Positions 40,407 to 51,904 of a stretch of DNA of 64,000 nucleotides are shown here, in pieces; position 1 is the first letter of the stretch, and every line of letters starts with the position of its first letter. The position numbers were made by a program, and so were the translations under genes. The stretch is from Apostichopus japonicus (Eukaryota > Echinodermata > Holothuroidea > Aspidochirotida > Stichopodidae). The notes below the pieces were generated by a model. That model worked only from the letters and a program-made list of their open reading frames with translations. It was not told the origin of the DNA and did not search any database. The stretch is from NCBI RefSeq assembly GCF_037975245.1, contig NC_092569.1, positions 35,562,668-35,626,667 on the forward strand, written 5' to 3'.

Positions 40407-41917
40407 TGTGAGGGATTATCGAGCGCCCTCATATAACTCCATCAAATTCCTCGCGCATAGTGATAACCTTTGACCTGAAACTGCTTCTTAGCATGTTGGT
40501 GTAACCAGAACAACTATCCCTATTGTTTAAGCGTCTATAATCTTAGCACTGGTCTGTATGTTGTTTACGACCCTCCACACACGCTATTTCGACTGCTGTT
40601 AGTAAACTACGTTCATACACTTTCTCTTCGAGAATATCAAAGTTGCTGGGCGAGTTGAGCTTCAAAGGTAATTATTCGTATATTGAAGACAATATGTAAT
40701 GTTTTCCAAGTAATTTGTGTGTTTTACGTATTAAAAACAAGCCCACAGTTCGATTATAGTTTCAATGCTCACTCGGGTGCTCTGTCAAGTTTCACTCGTT
40801 TAGCGTAGGCTGGTCTATTTAACAATGTGTACGCTGTGTATAGGCTACTGGTCGAATACCGTTAACGTTAAGTGTATGCAGGAATCATAGCCTTAACATC
40901 GATTAAGTAGGTATAGGACCGTGACTTTTACATCAAATTAAGCGGCTTGAAGTCTGTTATTTGTCTTGCTCATTTCTGTTGTAATAATTAAGAGTGGATA
41001 TAAATATATATTGTGTCCGTAACTAAGATGTAAGATAAACATGAGAACCTGCATGATTCTCATGTGAGTACACGTGTGGGGATACTTTAGATTGACCAGT
41101 TGGGAAAGTATTCAGATTTGGAATTGCGCCCTCAGTAAGATGGCGGTAGTTAAAATGGCCGCGCCCATGTACCGTTAGTATTTACGATTGCACATATATC
41201 TGTATTTTAAAGGTGGCCACGTCCACTAACCGTTAAAGTACATATGTCTGTATTTATATTGGTATCTAGTTATGTCTTGTTTAATGAACAAACGACATGT
41301 TCTGGATGTATGCATTTAGGAAACCCAGTTTACTTGAGTATAATACTTATCTTACAACAGTTTTACTACAATGTTCACCCATGTGAGTTACACTAGGTTA
41401 AGCCGGTACCACATAGTTGTGTCGTTGTTATTCCTACCGTGGGGTTGACTTGTTGAAGTCCCGTTGTTTTAATGAATGAAATCTACACAGGATATGAGTA
41501 GGCAGACTTGTCTATTACAGTCGTAAAGACTATGTCCTCTGTTAATGTATTCAAATTAAGTAGATGGTCTGCGTTGATAGTAATTCTTATTCTCAGTCAT
41601 CGATGCTATGTTGTGGAATATTTAGGCAACTGTTAGAAGCTGTATAGGTACAACTGGTTAACCTTTTTGTTACGTTTGACCAATTTACACATATTTTTAA
41701 TGCTTTTCTGGTTATGTTTCATTACAGATGCACTTCTAGCTATGAAGGCCCTAAGTGTGGTCCACCGTTCTCTTTTGTTTTCTGCAAATTATATCTAAAA
41801 TATTTTGAGTCGCTGGCTCCAATACCCAGCGATACTTGTGAGACCCTTGAATAAAATAATGGAAGCATAAGTTATTGCTCTTGAGTTTATTTGTGTTTGT
41901 TAACTCTTGCCATTACA
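40407..41917. mobile_element. Solo LTR of an LTR retrotransposon
   Basis: A 1511-base segment starts TGTGAGGGATTATCG, ends GCCATTACA, and is flanked by CTTA on both sides (40403-40406, 41918-41921). Block B lacks it and reads AACTTATACAGACATG, the empty site. TG...CA ends, a 4-base target duplication, AATAAA near 41851 and no gag/pol frames fit a solo LTR. Confidence 0.7.
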
Positions 41918-42021
41918 CTTATACAAACATGAAGACCAAGACGATGATTATAATAATAAAGAAGTATTAAGCACGATGTGTATTGTTGAGAGCAGACATA
42001 TAATATCATGTTTTTGTCACA

Positions 42022-42027
42022 TTTATT
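42022..42027 (-). promoter_or_regulatory. Possible poly(A) signal of copy 4
   Basis: AATAAA on the minus strand about 180 bases after the copy 4 stop. It is kept in copy 5 at 54601-54606. Confidence 0.4.
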
Positions 42028-42205
42028 TCTACATTTGATTTGACTTGCAAAGTCCTGAAAAAGTATTTTGCTTAATAACTGATTCATAGATTCGGGCAGG
42101 GACTTTTAATGCTGGTTGGTTTTAATGTTTCGTGACCTATTTGTCACCTTTTGCAACGAAAAATTGCCTCAATCAACAAATCACACGTATTAATGGACGT
42201 ATAAT

Positions 42206-42474
42206 TCAGAGGGGTTTGATTTTCATTTCAGTTGTAGCAATATCGCAGTCAGAAATCATTCGTTCCCTGTCGTAAATGCACACTCCATGATCCCAGCCAT
42301 AGCCATAATTTCCATTGAAATTCGCTGTAGTACATGTCAATTCATCATTATACCCATTGTACCACCAGCCACCGAGATGATGATCACTCACGCAATCTCG
42401 TGATGTATCGTTATCGTTGTCAGAGTCATGTGTTGAAAATTCACTACCACGATGATATCCCATGTAGTCATATT
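42206..42474 (-). CDS. Copy 4 exon 9: FReD C-terminus
   Basis: A 269-base last exon, phase 1, after TGTACACAG. It has DSDNDND (calcium-site-like), GGWWYNGYNDELTCTTANF, an extra Cys pair (GVCIY ... SDCDIA) and EMKIKPL. The cysteine usually right after WWxNx lies six residues later. Confidence 0.85.
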
Positions 42475-45400
42475 CTGTGTACAATGAGAAGGAAAACGTA
42501 ACCAGCGGGGAAAAAAAAAAAAACATCTTTCTTCTAAATTTACTTTTTTTCTCAAGAAAAATCGAAACTAAAATAACTCTCATCATCGTCTACTGTGACG
42601 ATGGGGATGACAATGAAAGATGGAAATGAAAATTGAAGACGAAGACGAAGACGACAAACGAAGATAGCGATGGCGACAATGATGACGATGAAGATTTTGA
42701 GAAATTTTGAGAAAATTGACGGTTTTTTTTATGAATGATGCTAATGCTCTTTAAAAATCGAAGGTGCCAGTCGATCAGTTACCAAAATAAACCAGGTTCC
42801 ACGCTCTATCATGTAGGTTTACAAATATCGTTCATGGCATAAACTGTGCATTGCATTATAGGCTACGATAAAAATGTTTTACTCACCCAAGCTGCCTGTA
42901 TAACTGCCGAGCTCTTCTAGTGCATAGTTGTTGACTTCTGAACCAATTCGAAAGTGATCATACTGAAGATAGTGGGAAATGTTATTACTCCGTTTTTTAA
43001 ATTCCATTCTCATTGTGTAGTTCCGTTGAGCAGTTAAGTTGGCTAATCGGTCGTTTCCAAGCCAATGTGAAATAGTTCCTCGTCTAAATAAGCCAGATCT
43101 GTAACGATCCCAGTTATCGTAAAAACCCTTGTTATCGACGCGGAGCTGAAAAAACTAAACAATAACAGCAAAACAAAAGTAGGTTTATAACAGTTAGTTG
43201 AGGCTCATTAAGGAAATATTCACGGTCCACTTGAAGCCAGATTAGTCAAGAAAAGTACTTCTGTGATGTTTTTATGGAATATATGAATGGTCTATATATT
43301 AACAGAAAAAGACACTATCCCCTCACATTTATAGGTGGATATTTGCAGCCCAGCCATATTATCAACGTTTTTTCTGCTCCTTGGAAATATATAGTTTCAC
43401 TTCGTTTATATTATGTTTAGCACAAAATCACAAAATAATACTTGTTCTTCAACACTCTGTTCTTTAACGTTGAAGTAGGTAGGTTACGTAGTCCTGCGTA
43501 GTAAATTTCAGTGGCGGGGTAAAGAAGTACAATGTGTATTATGGTACATGTTATTTCTCGTACATAAAACGACAACTATCATGGACATAAACTCAAAAGA
43601 AAGACTTCTTACAGTCCATCCGTCTTTGCAATAAGCTTCAAAAGGTTCCCCTGGCCATGTAAGCGGATATATGAAGTGAAAACCTTCACTGATTACGCCA
43701 TTGTCGTAAAGATCTTGGCAATCCTGTACACGTTTACATACTGTCCCATTTCCCATATAGTTCACGTTGCAATCGCACGACATATTGCCATCGTGGTTCT
43801 GGCACGTCGCATGTTCACTGCATGTATAGTTTATGCACACAAGAACGTCATTCTCACATGAGCATGTTTCCGTGCAGTCCATGGTCACGTACGATCCGCC
43901 ATTCTTAATACAGAGAAAAAGTGAATAAATATGATTACAGTGTTGCCACTCTGATGATATTACGTATATTACATCTCTGGAATAGTGTTCTAGTCTGTTC
44001 TCATGGAGAAAAAATTACAACTTTAAGGAATTGTTTTCATATGACCTTTATTTAGTCCGTCCAGATATATTTGAGGGCACAGGTGTTCGATTAAGTCAGG
44101 CCAGGCGTGGACGGAGTACTACTTGAAAATGTCTTCGCTTCACTTTTGATTGGCTCTGGGGAGCAATATGCTTGTTAATAGTTCTTTAATTGGAGGTGTG
44201 TTCCACAAAACAGTACGCTAAAATGATCCCATCATCGCATAGTCTCCCTTGTACACACTTTCGTCAAATTTGGATTGATTATTGAATAAGAAGGGTCTCA
44301 CCATGCTCATAAACAGCCATTAATAATATCGCTTGATTAAACCTACTTTTTATGTTATTAATTTGACATTGGCAACTGAAGAAACTTTCCTTTTATCTGT
44401 GTTTTGTAAAACCCTACAACTGATACTTTGTTGGGACAGAGAAGACTGGTTTTGGCGGATACGATTGTTAAGGAACGCATATGAAAAATATACTAATAAC
44501 AGTTTAAGAATACCGGTATGACTCCTCCCGTTTCGTGATAACACCCACAAGCACTCTCCGGTATGCAATTCTGTCCGAGTAGTAAAAAGCCGGCTGGACA
44601 AACGCATGTTCTTCCTCCAGTACAGTTTATATGGCAGCCAAACCACCCATGAGGGTCTTCACATGTAATCTGGCATACACAGTCATCAAAGACTTGATTC
44701 AAAGGGCATGGTGGCGTAGTGGTCGCCACTGAAAATGGAATATGGAATATGTCATATATCATCAGGATGTTAAGGCAAGTTCCCCTTTGGTGTCAACTGC
44801 TTCGATCATTCACATATTGTGGTAGTGTGATGTTGTACACGTATACTAGTAGTAACGGTGAAAATGGATTTAAGTCTCACCTCCTGAGTTTATACAGGAG
44901 GATAAGAAATGAGCTTAAATTAAAACACAGAATTTGGCCCTTCCGTCAACCGCACACTATATCCAACTCAAGATTTATCACGACGATACTTCTTATTACT
45001 AAAAAAAAGTGGTGCCATATACTAACGACAATAGAGTTAATTTCTGCAGTTCTGAATTTAAGGTAATATTCACCAAAATTCAGTCCATTTATGCTTATCA
45101 ATTAAACTTACTTTTCTATTGTATGTGCTCTATTGTACAAGACATTTTTTTATAGCTCTGTAAACGTATGTTATGCAAAGTTGATTAATTTTTATCCTTG
45201 TAGAAAATGTAAGATGTGTGCAGCTTTGGCCATACCTTCTGTAGTTATTGCTGTGGTTACCGGTGAACTCGTGGATTGCAGGAAGTTGTCAGTCGACATT
45301 CGTCCTTACAGTCAAGAATATAAAACTAGCATTATGTTAAAATAAACGGTGAATTTATTTACCAAGAAAATATTAAAAGGCTTTAAGAGTAAATGGTAAG

Positions 45401-48400
45401 GTATGATTTTATATTGTTAGGATGTAACTTGAGAGTCCTGATGCGGAAACGGACGTATACATATCTTCCGATTAAACCCCTCTGACTAGAATTTTCCACA
45501 GTCGGTTAAAGAATTTACATAAAACAAGAGTTTGGTAAAATAAAAGTTTAATACAATGGCGAGAAGAGACAATGCCGATATTATAAAACTAATAAAAACA
45601 GTTTGGTATATTAAATGACCTTTTTTTTAAGAAACATGATACCAAAGCTAAAGCCCTATATACCAATACATAGGTCAATCTAACTATAATCATGGTACTA
45701 AGAAAATGGTCTTCGAATAGTTGAACAAAAAGGAAAATTCTTTGTAAAGCCAGTAAATCGTGAATAAAGACTGATTCTAAATGTAATGTCTGTCGTCTAG
45801 CTACATGCTAACAGTAAATCGGATATTTCAGAATGAATTTGAACTTTTTCCTTTCATTCTTTGAATAGAAACTCTACCAAGCTGATAAATATAGCATTTC
45901 TAACGGATGCACTATCAAGTAGTATCAGCATGTTACAAAATTAACACAAATTCTGCAACGATAGTCAGGAACAGAACAACAACAAATCCCCGAAATACAT
46001 AGCTCTGATAACAGAGCACAGCTTTTGATATAAGTGATATGCACAGCGTATTATAAAACTAAATACCAACCTGTTGTGGTTATTAATTTCGTTGAGGACT
46101 GTAAAGTCGACTTTGGTAATGTCGAATCTGTAATCGAGTGTAAAATTATCTATAGTAAATTTCAGTACCGAAAGAAAAAGTTCATTTGCGCCGATCTATA
46201 TCTAATACAATGTCTTATATGAACATTATGCAGAATAGCTCGTCCCGCGACTATGCTGGTAAGTAACTTTTAATATTCTCTTCGAATCATTTATAGGTCC
46301 ATTCGTATGGGCTTGGCTAGCTTATATTTGTCCATAAATGTTGTAGGACTAAATCTAGGTGTCCAAAATTGTATACATTTATTGTGATTCTTCTATTAAG
46401 CTCACCAAAATACTAAGGAAAATTGTTGTGTATCTGAGCTATGTGATTTTGCTACAAAATCCATTAAATTAGAGTGACTAATATACGGATACCTAAACGG
46501 AACAACACTTTAAAATTGCCTCTCATACACACTATTGACACGTTGTATTATCTCTTGTAGACAACAAATAATGAGATTGTTTTGTTTGCAAAGCGGCATT
46601 TTGGTTTGTGAAATATATGTTGCAAATCGGTCACATTAAATGTTTGACTTTTTGTTCATCTTAAAATAAATTTTTCATTTTGTTTTGTAATGTATTCAAA
46701 TGAGAGTTTTCTGCTTTCATGGCATTCCATTTTGTTGTGAATTAAGAAAATGTCAATATTTGGCTTCTGCCGTCTTGTTTTAAATTCAGAATAATAGTAT
46801 TCTGATCGACATTAAGAATAATGCATAGTGTTATATACGTTTCATAGCTGACTTGTCACTGTCAGCACCGCCCTGAAACTCTGACACGTAAATGTAACCA
46901 AATCTATTGCATGTCATACACTCCTGCAATAATCAAATCAATCAATACTTGTACAATGTAGACAAGTTTAAACACGGTCGTCATCATAAGCACGGTCGTC
47001 ATCATAAACATCGTCAAAATCAATCAAAATGTTAATTTGTTATTGCTCTGTGATGAAACTACAAATTTCTTTTTTTTATATAATTTATTGAGAAACTGTC
47101 TCAGCACTACTGCAACTGCATTTCACGTTTATCACAACTAACATCTGTTAATAAATTACGTCAATGTTCCAATGTAAGTGACCAAAGCGTCAGATGATAC
47201 TATCAATTTAAACACATTTTTTTGGCTTTATGTAATTAATATGTGACTGAATTGATTTTCATTTCTCATTTCTCTTAGATTAATTATAGCTTAGCACCAT
47301 TTTTTATTAGAAATTACTGTACCTGCAAATTCCAGTACAATATATTAGAAGGAGAATAAATTTAACAGATAGTTGATTTTTTGCTCGTTACGTAGCAGAT
47401 ACCTGTCCAGAACATTCGGAAGATATGTATACTTAAGTTTTTACTCACACAAAAAAGATATTACAAACTTTCCTTTTGTAAAGTATAAACGAACAAATCT
47501 TTATAATAGACTTCAGTTGAGTTTAAAATACTCTTACTTAATTTAATTTAAGAGGAACCTACCTGTGTTTGACATCATAGAAGAAACCTCTGGAGAAGTA
47601 TCATCAAACATACCGTTGTTTTGACCGTCTTCTAAAAACAAACATATTTGATTGAAGAATAAACTATAATGTTAATTTTCAAACAAAAACATATATAACC
47701 ATTTATATAAGGTACGAGTTATAGAAATTTGACTCAAAAATCATCTTCGTAATACATGTTGTATTATGCAATCGCGTTTAGACACGAAATAGTGATAGAA
47801 GATAAACAAAGACTCCAATTTCATTTACATAAAATTTACTCAAATAGAATTGCAAGGACTTCCGTTTTCATTTAGTATACAAATCATGTATACAAATTAC
47901 TCAAATAGATTAACAAGGACTTAGAAATACATCACTTTGAAGGGAAGTGAAAAGTCAAGTTGACATTTTTTTTTGGGAAAACGGGTTCACTGATGTGGAA
48001 CGGGTACAGATAGCCGCTGTTATTATTCAAATAGTTGAGAGTTTGTGTTTTTACTGAGATTAAAACATTTATATAATTGTATTATTCTTGTTTACATATT
48101 TTTCATAACACAAAGAGAAGAAAATACAACAATCATCATTTATACTGACAGAAATATTAATGAGAAACAACATTTCCAACTAGCTCGCATCTCGCTTGGG
48201 AGCTATCAGAGTTTAAATGTTACTTTTACAAACACGACTGGGACAAGTCTATAGATATGTATCATCTACCTATGGTTTTAACTGTCAAACTATATCCTTT
48301 CTTTACTGGTAGTTTATTAACATTTTTATCCATGTAATATGGATAGGTTATGAAAAAATTATAGAATTTAAAACATTGAAGTTATTAATAAGAGTTCACG

Positions 48401-49619
48401 AGGTAATTGGTTTCATTGTCAAGATGTAATGTCACACTTTACATTGACACCTTGAAAATTAGAAGAGCAATGACATCACAAATGAAAAAAATTGACAATA
48501 TCCTATTGTAACTTTTGAACAACAGTATCTCTCACACGGAAGAGGATTTTCGTTAGATTGTTGTCTGAGTTGTCTATCGCAATGATTTCTTATACACAAG
48601 TTACATTTGACAATTTTGTTGTTTTTGCTTCATAACGTATTTATCAAGAAAAATAACGGATAACAGATAAGTCTCATACCAAAAACCCAGCTAAACCAAT
48701 TTGAATAAATAGCAGCTAAGAATGTGTAAAAAATAAAATAAAGTTACCACTTAATTGGGGATTCCGATGGGAGAGACCTTTCATGTAGTTCTCGAACTCG
48801 CATATGCCTGTTTGTTTTAAAGAACAAAGGCACGAAATAAGAGAATAAAAAAAATGAAAACAAAGACTATCTATACACTAATCTTGATCACCTCTCATCC
48901 CCAAAACTGCCTAATACCTCAGAGACACCCATACACACAGAGAACACAGTATCTACTATAAATCTTCAAATTTTGTACCACAGTAAAAACCGGATCCTGC
49001 TATAAATCGGTAGCATGTGCTATTAGGATTACAGTAAGTACTAAGGATATGTTTATTCCCGAAAAATCCAGTTTGATGCATTTTTGGTAAAAAAAACTGG
49101 TAAAAAAACTTGAAAATTTAAAGTAATTACTTTAATCTCTGTGTGAATCAGTGGTCAGAGAAGCTCGTTACATTTCAATCACAACAGTACATCGTAAGGT
49201 TGGTCTAGAATAATTTTATATCAGATATATTAGCTGTCATCATCACTGTGGTTAGGCCAGTAGCCCTTGCTCGCTGGCAGCAACATATTGGGCGAGATGT
49301 AATTCCAGATAACAAGCAACGCAATATTCAATTGAGTGTATTTATCTGCAAGTGTACTTATGTCTTACAACTTTCATCAGAAAGTTGTTTGAGAAAGAAA
49401 AACTTATAAATCATAGTAGATAAGTACAAGTAATATGAGCAGACAAGTTAGCTTTAAGTTAATGGAACTTCTTAGTTGATACGCATTTTACATTATAAAC
49501 CAAATATATAAAAGAAAATAAAAATAATAAAACCTACCCATAGCCAGCGAAATGTGGATGATATTAGCATAAAGTAAGACAGCAGTTATTGCAAGATTCC
49601 GATTGGGAAACTTTGCCAT
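42206..49619 (-). CDS. Copy 4: intact TIL-EGF-FReD gene, 459 residues
   Basis: Nine exons read from 49619 down (49538-49619, 48748-48807, 47563-47631, 46071-46127, 45236-45304, 44514-44728, 43613-43903, 42887-43154, 42206-42474) have GT/AG borders and compatible phases, and sum to 1380 bases without an internal stop. Layout by residue: signal peptide 1-27, one-Cys segment 28-47, three Ser/Thr-rich linkers 48-112, TIL about 119-177, VWC/EGF-like module about 190-240, FReD about 243-459. FReD length is near the usual size. The product should be secreted; a lectin-like or immune recognition role is inference from the FReD family. The C-terminal ligand-pocket region differs from copies 1-3 (no Cys-His after GGWWYNG). 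It is the best expressed-gene candidate in the window. Confidence 0.85.
42887..43154 (-). CDS. Copy 4 exon 8: FReD middle
   Basis: A 268-base exon, phase 0 to 1. Using acceptor TTTAG, rather than the CAG nine bases later, keeps the FReD motif as FFQLRVDNKGFYDNW, matching LFQRRVD in copies 2 and 3. SHWLGNDRLANLTAQRNY and GSYTGSLG follow. Confidence 0.8.
43613..43903 (-). CDS. Copy 4 exon 7: VWC/EGF-like module and FReD start
   Basis: A 291-base phase 0-0 exon: MDCTETCSCENDVLVC, then CNVNYMGNGTVC, then DCQDLYDNGVISEGFHFIYP and EAYCKDGWT. Donor GTAAGA. Confidence 0.85.
44514..44728 (-). CDS. Copy 4 exon 6: TIL domain
   Basis: A 215-base exon, phase 1 to 0: VATTTPPCPLNQVFDDCVC to ESACGCYHETGGVIP. 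It has eleven cysteines in TIL order. Donor GTATTC is weak but has the same position as in copies 2 and 3. Confidence 0.8.
45236..45304 (-). CDS. Copy 4 exon 5: Ser/Thr-rich linker
   Basis: A 69-base phase 1-1 exon (RMSTDNFLQSTSSPVTTAIT) with donor GTATGG. Close copies occur at 57121-57189 and 60074-60142. Confidence 0.7.
46071..46127 (-). CDS. Copy 4 exon 4: Ser/Thr-rich linker
   Basis: A 57-base phase 1-1 exon (DSTLPKSTLQSSTKLITTT) after GATTACAG, donor GTTGGT. The copy 5 counterpart at 61038-61094 has a stop where this has CAG. Confidence 0.65.
47563..47631 (-). CDS. Copy 4 exon 3: linker
   Basis: A 69-base phase 1-1 exon (DGQNNGMFDDTSPEVSSMMS) after TTTTTAG, donor GTAGGT. Its copy in gene 5 is 58661-58729. 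The change of coding but not splice sites supports it as real. Confidence 0.7.
48748..48807 (-). CDS. Copy 4 exon 2: short one-Cys segment
   Basis: A 60-base phase 1-1 exon (GICEFENYMKGLSHRNPQLS) after AACAAACAG, donor GTAACT. It takes the place of the three-Cys exon of copies 2 and 5. No second copy supports it, so it is the least certain exon. Confidence 0.5.
48932..49151. mobile_element. Foldback MITE, copy 1
   Basis: Ends ACACACAGAGA ... TCTCTGTGTGAAT form inverted termini. The left arm (GGTAGCATGTGCTATTAGG, AGTACTAAGGATATGT) matches 50914-51215. It lies in intron 1 of copy 4. No coding capacity. Confidence 0.6.
49538..49619 (-). CDS. Copy 4 exon 1: signal peptide
   Basis: ATG at 49619-49617 opens MAKFPNRNLAITAVLLYANI, then IHISLAM. 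This is a charged start and hydrophobic core. It is 82 bases, phase 1, donor GTAGGT, the same size as exon 1 of copies 2 and 5 though the sequence differs. Confidence 0.75.
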
Positions 49620-50431
49620 GTCCGTGAATTTCTGGCAATGCTTTCTTATAGAAGGAAAGTCGCTATGCTATAAGTAATACAGAAAGAGGTTTGCGTGTTT
49701 GCAATTTTCATTATGGCAGTAAATAATCTAGTGCACTGCTACAAAGGTTATCCGTACCTCTATCAAACTAGAACACTAGTAAACAAATTCGGTTATATGT
49801 CAGTTTAGGCCCATACGTACTTCAACATTAGTTTCTTGTTTTTTTCATTCATGAACATTGATCGAATGTGATCTGGTTTAATGAAGAAATTGTGTTACGA
49901 AAACAAGATTTAATGAGTTTGCGGCGAACAAGGCTTACACCACATACATCATCAGGTAGCTTAAAACGCGATATAACAAGAAGATAAAAAACCTGTACTA
50001 ATTCTTAATAAACAATCAGATATCCAGGGCAAGTTTTAAGTTGATATTGTAAAGTAATATTTTATAATATGGAAATTATTTTAGATATTGGTTCATTCTA
50101 ATCTTACTTTTGTCGATTAGATGTGTAGCTATTGATTATTTTAAGTTTGATCTACATAATCAAATATTCCGCTATTCAATTCATGGTTGGCTAAATATTA
50201 ACTTGTGTTTGTTGACCTTTGAGGCAAGCTTACTGGTCAATTCACGTTCATTCTTTTAATTCATTACTTAAGTAATATGAGTGTCATTTGAAGGGCACCA
50301 TTCAGTAAATACACAATTGGTTTCAATTTATAACTCATGCTCTATGAAAGTGAAATCATAGTTAGCAAGCCGACATTAACCAAAGTGAAAACAACTCTGG
50401 CTGTATAATATACTTAAATGTAAGACAGATG
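49620..50431. other. Upstream region of copy 4, no motif recognised
   Basis: The start of copy 4 lies at its left edge. It does not match the upstream block shared by copies 2 and 5, so copy 4 is likely controlled differently. No TATA box is evident at a usual distance. Confidence 0.4.
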
Positions 50432-50638
50432 GAAATTAAAATTGCCTTAAAATTGCTAATTTGTACTATTAAACTTGCCATGAAAGTGCCAATTTTGTAC
50501 TATAAAATATGCCAAGAAAGTGCTCATTTGTACTACAAATATGCAATGAAAATGCTAATTTGTATTATAAATATTGCCATGAAAGTGCTAATTTGTATCA
50601 TAAAACTTGCCATGAAAGTTTTAATTTGTACTATAGAA
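50432..50638. repeat. 33 bp minisatellite, about six units
   Basis: Units like AAAGTGCTAATTTGTACTAT followed by AAACTTGCCATG recur about every 33 bases. They are open in one frame (MKVLICIIKLA repeated) only because the unit is a multiple of three. Confidence 0.75.
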
Positions 50639-50913
50639 CGTAAAGAGGATCTAGATGTATTCAATGTGTTGACACTAATATATATCACAATTAGGTTTAT
50701 GCATCTTTTTAATAATGGTTTTTGTTTTCAATTAATCAGGTGGAGGATTTGTAAATTAAAGTGTCTCGACGGCACATGCTGCCAACCAGTCAATTGTTAC
50801 ATTAATTTTCGATGTAAGCATTTTGTTCTGTTTTTTGTGTGAAGCCTTGTCAAAAAGAGTATCACTGCTCTGGAAATTACAAGTATAACGACGCGACGAT
50901 GATTGTTTTCACC

Positions 50914-51215
50914 CGATACACACAGAGACACAGTAACTATTATTAATCTTAAATATTTGTACTACAATAAAAACTGGATCGTGCTATAAACCAGTAGCGT
51001 GTGCAATAAGGATTGCAGTAAGAACTAAGGATATGTGTGATCGCAACAAATCCAGTTTGATGCATTTGTTGCGATTACACATATCCTCAGTTCTTACTGT
51101 AATGCTAACAGCACATGCCACCGATTTATCAGATTTATCACCACGATCCAGTTTTAACTGTGGTAAATTACTTTAACATATACACTGTAGTTACTCTAAT
51201 CTCTGTGTTAATCGG
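50914..51215. mobile_element. Foldback MITE, copy 2
   Basis: A near-complete hairpin. The left arm ends GATATGTGTGATCGCAACAA, and the right arm starts TTGTTGCGATTACACATATC around a ~15-base loop. Arms of about 140 bases run out to ACACACAGAGA. It is the same family as 48932-49151. Confidence 0.75.
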
Positions 51216-51904
51216 CTGTTGTGTTGATAAGAGGCGGAAACATTTTAATGTGTCAATATATTAAATTTACTATTGAAAGGCTTTGCTACCATTACGAATT
51301 CTCATCTTTAGTTAACCTGAAGATACGAACGTGCATGTTACATTGTCTCGTTAATGGATGAGTAATTAGCTTCTAAATTATTTCATATATTTTAACTTTT
51401 GTCAAAACTCTTCAGCATCATTGGCTCAGCACCTGTTCTTACGCCTATAAACATGCCTATTGATGTTGTGATAATTAATTTCCCATTAGATCTCAATCAT
51501 GATCATTTAAATATTGAAGTAAAAACATTGATATTATTATTGATTCGACATCGTTGTGAACAATATCAGTTTCTTCTCTCGTAAGTAAAAATTGTCGATT
51601 TTCCACTGCGACTAAACAGAAAATATTTTGCTGTTCAGTTTAATAGGCGATCGGTATCTGATGTGATCTTACTGCTGCTGCTGACTATTTAACTATTTAT
51701 GATTTAACCTCCTTTAAAAGCAAAATCTGGGGCTTTTAGTATATTGAAATCAGTAGCATGTTGACATTTGTCAAAACAACCATCACAAATAATGTATTAG
51801 GAAATTGAACAAGGTTAATGAATGATATAGCTTCTGTTATGAAAGAAAGCGGAAGGGCCTGAAATATTGATCAAAGCTTTGACCAAGTTTATATATTGGT
51901 CACA
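51216..51904. other. No gene recognised
   Basis: AT-rich spacer between the MITE and duplication block B. Confidence 0.5.

Noticed and set aside
43146-43155. Alternative acceptor CAG nine bases later for the copy 4 FReD middle exon
   Set aside because: It also keeps the frame, but it removes FFQ from the conserved xFQxRVD motif. The TTTAG acceptor fits the family better, though both could be used.
49900-49970. Hammerhead-like CTGATGA (RC near 49950)
   Set aside because: No CGAAAC partner at the right spacing and no paired stem II.
50429-50842. 137-residue frame with repeated MKVLICIIKLA
   Set aside because: It is a 33-base minisatellite whose unit is a multiple of three; the frame is open by arithmetic, not coding constraint.
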